Shown here piece after piece: positions 5,973-7,514 of a stretch of 7,514 nucleotides of DNA; positions within the stretch are counted from its first letter, which is position 1, and each line of letters starts with the position of its first letter. Position numbers and translations under genes: made by a program. Location: the NCBI GenBank assembly GCA_025928735.1, contig JAICIW010000095.1, positions 1-7,514 on the forward strand. Direction: 5' to 3'. The notes under the pieces are model-generated. The model saw only the letters and a list, made by a program, of their open reading frames with translations. It ran no database searches and had not been told where the DNA came from. The stretch comes from Rhodanobacteraceae bacterium (GTDB taxonomy: Bacteria > Pseudomonadota > Gammaproteobacteria > Xanthomonadales > Rhodanobacteraceae).

Positions 5973-7514
5973 ATGATGAGCAAGTCTCTGCGCACGACAT
6001 ATCGCAACAACATCTTCAAGCGCAAGGCGCTGGCCATCGCCATCGGCTCGGCCGCGCTGGGTTTTGCCGGTGCGGCCTGGGCGCAGGCCACCAACGGCAC
6101 CATCTACGGCACCGCGCCGGTGGCATCGGGCGAAACCATCCAGATCACCGGCGGTGCGGGGTACAACCGCACCATCACGGTCGGGCCATCCGGCAAATAT
6201 TCGATCACCCTGCCCGTCGGCACCTACACCGTGTCGTTGCTGCAGGACGGCAGGGTGGTGCAGAGTCGAACCGGGGTGACGCCGGCCGCGGCCGGTGCGG
6301 TCGCGGTGGATTTCGCGTCTTCCGCCGTCGGCGGCGCGCCCCAGACACTGGGTGCGGTCAACGTCACCGCCAACTCGATTCCGGCGATCGACGTGACCAC
6401 CACCAACCAGGTCACCACGATCACGGCCAAGCAGTTGCAGCAACTTCCCCTGGCACGTACTGCCGAGGACATCGCCCTGCTGGCACCGGGTGTCGGCATG
6501 GGCAGCCCCGAACTGAGCGGCGGCCCGTTGGGCACGCCGGCCAATGTGTTCGGCGGCGCCTCGACGGCCGAGAACGCGTATTACGTGGACGGCATGAACA
6601 CCACCGAGGCGCTTAACCAGCAGGGCGGCATCACGCTGCCATACGGCGCGATCCAGCAGCAGCAGACCTTCATATCGGGCTACGGCGCGAAGTACGGCCG
6701 CTCGATCGGCGGCGTGATCAACCAGATCGGCAAGAGTGGCTCCAATGAGTGGCATTTCGGTGGGCGGGCGCAATGGCGGCCCGCCAAATTGCGATCCGAT
6801 CCGATCAACTACTACTACGCCAACCCGCTGATTACAGATCCCGTCTCGGATGCGGGTACCCTGCCCGGCGACATCGCCGTCTATCGCAAGGACAACAGCT
6901 CCAGCGAAACGACCTACGACGCCTACATCAGCGGTCCGATCATCAAGGACAAGTTGTTCTTCTTCGTGGGCGCCGAGCAGGACAACAGCAACTACCGGAC
7001 CACCAGTGAGTTTGGCGGTGGCGCCACTACCGAAGACGTGACCGTCCACGACCCCAAACTCTATGCCAAGCTGAACTGGAACATCAACGACAACAACATC
7101 CTGACAATCACTGGCCTCCAGAACGAGCACAAGGTATGGGGCACTGTTTACGACTTCGACTACGACACCCTGCAGAAAGGTGGTTTCAACAGCCTTGACC
7201 AGACCGGCAAGACCGCGTTCCGGATGTGGACGGCCAACTACACGTCCTACCTCAGCGACAACCTGACCCTGAATGCGATGCTGGGCAAGATGCACGGCGA
7301 GTATTACACGCAGCAGCCAGGCTATCCCGGCTTCGATCCATCGCTTCCGCACATCGCGAATGCTTCTTACCAGGATCCTGCATTCGTGCCACCTGGTGGC
7401 ATCCGCAACTCGCAGGGCAATTCGACGGTCGCGGACCCGGGCCATAGCGAAGCGGTGATGAATTATCGCCTGAGCCTCGACTACAGGTTGGGCACGCATG
7501 ACATCCAGGTCGGC
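5973..7514 (+). CDS. Oar-like TonB-dependent outer-membrane receptor (3' end outside window)
   Basis: The frame is open from ATG 5973 to the last base, 514 codons with no stop, so perhaps half of the usual 900-1100 aa is visible. A signal peptide (KRKALAIAIGSAALGFAGAAWA) is cleaved near Ala37. Residues 39-115 form a carboxypeptidase-regulatory-like beta-sandwich (GPSGKYSITLPVGTYTVSL). LGAVNVTA (126-133) fits a TonB box, and the plug follows with ITAKQLQQLPLARTAEDIALLAPGV and AYYVDGMNTTEAL (202-214). FGGRAQWR and YISGPIIKDKLFFFVGAEQ begin the beta-barrel strands. There is no N-terminal STN signalling domain, so sigma/anti-sigma signalling is not expected. Such receptors import substrates across the outer membrane using TonB energy; Oar-like members are linked to proteins, peptides or glycans. 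Divergence from the cell-wall hydrolase operon suggests peptidoglycan-derived cargo, but this is inference. Confidence 0.93.
   Translation, partial: MMSKSLRTTYRNNIFKRKALAIAIGSAALGFAGAAWAQATNGTIYGTAPVASGETIQITGGAGYNRTITVGPSGKYSITLPVGTYTVSLLQDGRVVQSRTGVTPAAAGAVAVDFASSAVGGAPQTLGAVNVTANSIPAIDVTTTNQVTTITAKQLQQLPLARTAEDIALLAPGVGMGSPELSGGPLGTPANVFGGASTAENAYYVDGMNTTEALNQQGGITLPYGAIQQQQTFISGYGAKYGRSIGGVINQIGKSGSNEWHFGGRAQWRPAKLRSDPINYYYANPLITDPVSDAGTLPGDIAVYRKDNSSSETTYDAYISGPIIKDKLFFFVGAEQDNSNYRTTSEFGGGATTEDVTVHDPKLYAKLNWNINDNNILTITGLQNEHKVWGTVYDFDYDTLQKGGFNSLDQTGKTAFRMWTANYTSYLSDNLTLNAMLGKMHGEYYTQQPGYPGFDPSLPHIANASYQDPAFVPPGGIRNSQGNSTVADPGHSEAVMNYRLSLDYRLGTHDIQVG

Noticed and set aside
5737..5976. 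79-codon plus-strand frame whose TGA overlaps the receptor ATG (ATGATG), looking like a coupled leader gene
   Set aside because: No ribosome site precedes its ATG and the product is a basic, Cys/Trp-rich string with no domain pattern. The receptor has its own strong GGGGAG site, so coupling is not needed.
5937..7499. 520-codon minus-strand frame opposite the receptor gene
   Set aside because: A long antisense frame is common opposite GC-rich genes. The plus strand shows a signal peptide, TonB box, plug and barrel strands with a good ribosome site.

Overview
The window comes from a GC-rich Gram-negative bacterium. An Oar-like TonB-dependent outer-membrane receptor, a glcEF pair and several Sec-type signal peptides point to a gammaproteobacterium, most plausibly Lysobacterales/Xanthomonadales (Rhodanobacteraceae or relatives). 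That placement is inference from gene content and style, not from a marker gene.

Layout. Positions 1-1372 (+) hold the end of a glycolate oxidase operon: the last 33 codons of glcE, then complete glcF. A three-gene leftward block follows on the minus strand and converges on glcF with only 3 nt between the two stop codons. In transcription order it encodes a secreted GH18 glycosidase of SleL/YaaH type (5399-4317), a secreted serine beta-lactamase-fold hydrolase resembling the muropeptide amidase AmiE, with an added C-terminal beta-sandwich (4271-2619), and a secreted DUF1343/GH171 protein, the NamZ exo-N-acetylmuramidase family (2629-1376). Gaps are 45 bp and -11 bp, so this is very probably one operon. 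A 573-bp intergenic region (5400-5972) separates it from a divergent, rightward TonB-dependent receptor gene (from 5973) that runs off the window edge. That gene is open to the last base, with 514 codons visible.

How the parts may work together. All three minus-strand proteins carry export signals and all can be read as cell-wall enzymes: cutting glycan strands, removing stem peptides, and releasing terminal N-acetylmuramic acid. In Bacillus subtilis, AmiE and NamZ are neighbours and act with NagZ in muropeptide salvage. Here a GH18 enzyme sits where NagZ might be expected, and a TonB-dependent receptor is divergent. The most interesting reading is a Gram-negative peptidoglycan-fragment harvesting locus with its own outer-membrane importer. 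The enzyme families are well supported. The joint pathway, the substrate and the receptor's membership are inference.

The divergent intergenic region contains a perfect 8-bp inverted repeat with a 7-nt spacer (TACACGCG-N7-CGCGTGTA, 5590-5612). The same 8-mer recurs just upstream of the receptor's ribosome binding site, suggesting a shared regulator. No RNA genes, insertion sequences, CRISPR arrays or phage features were seen.
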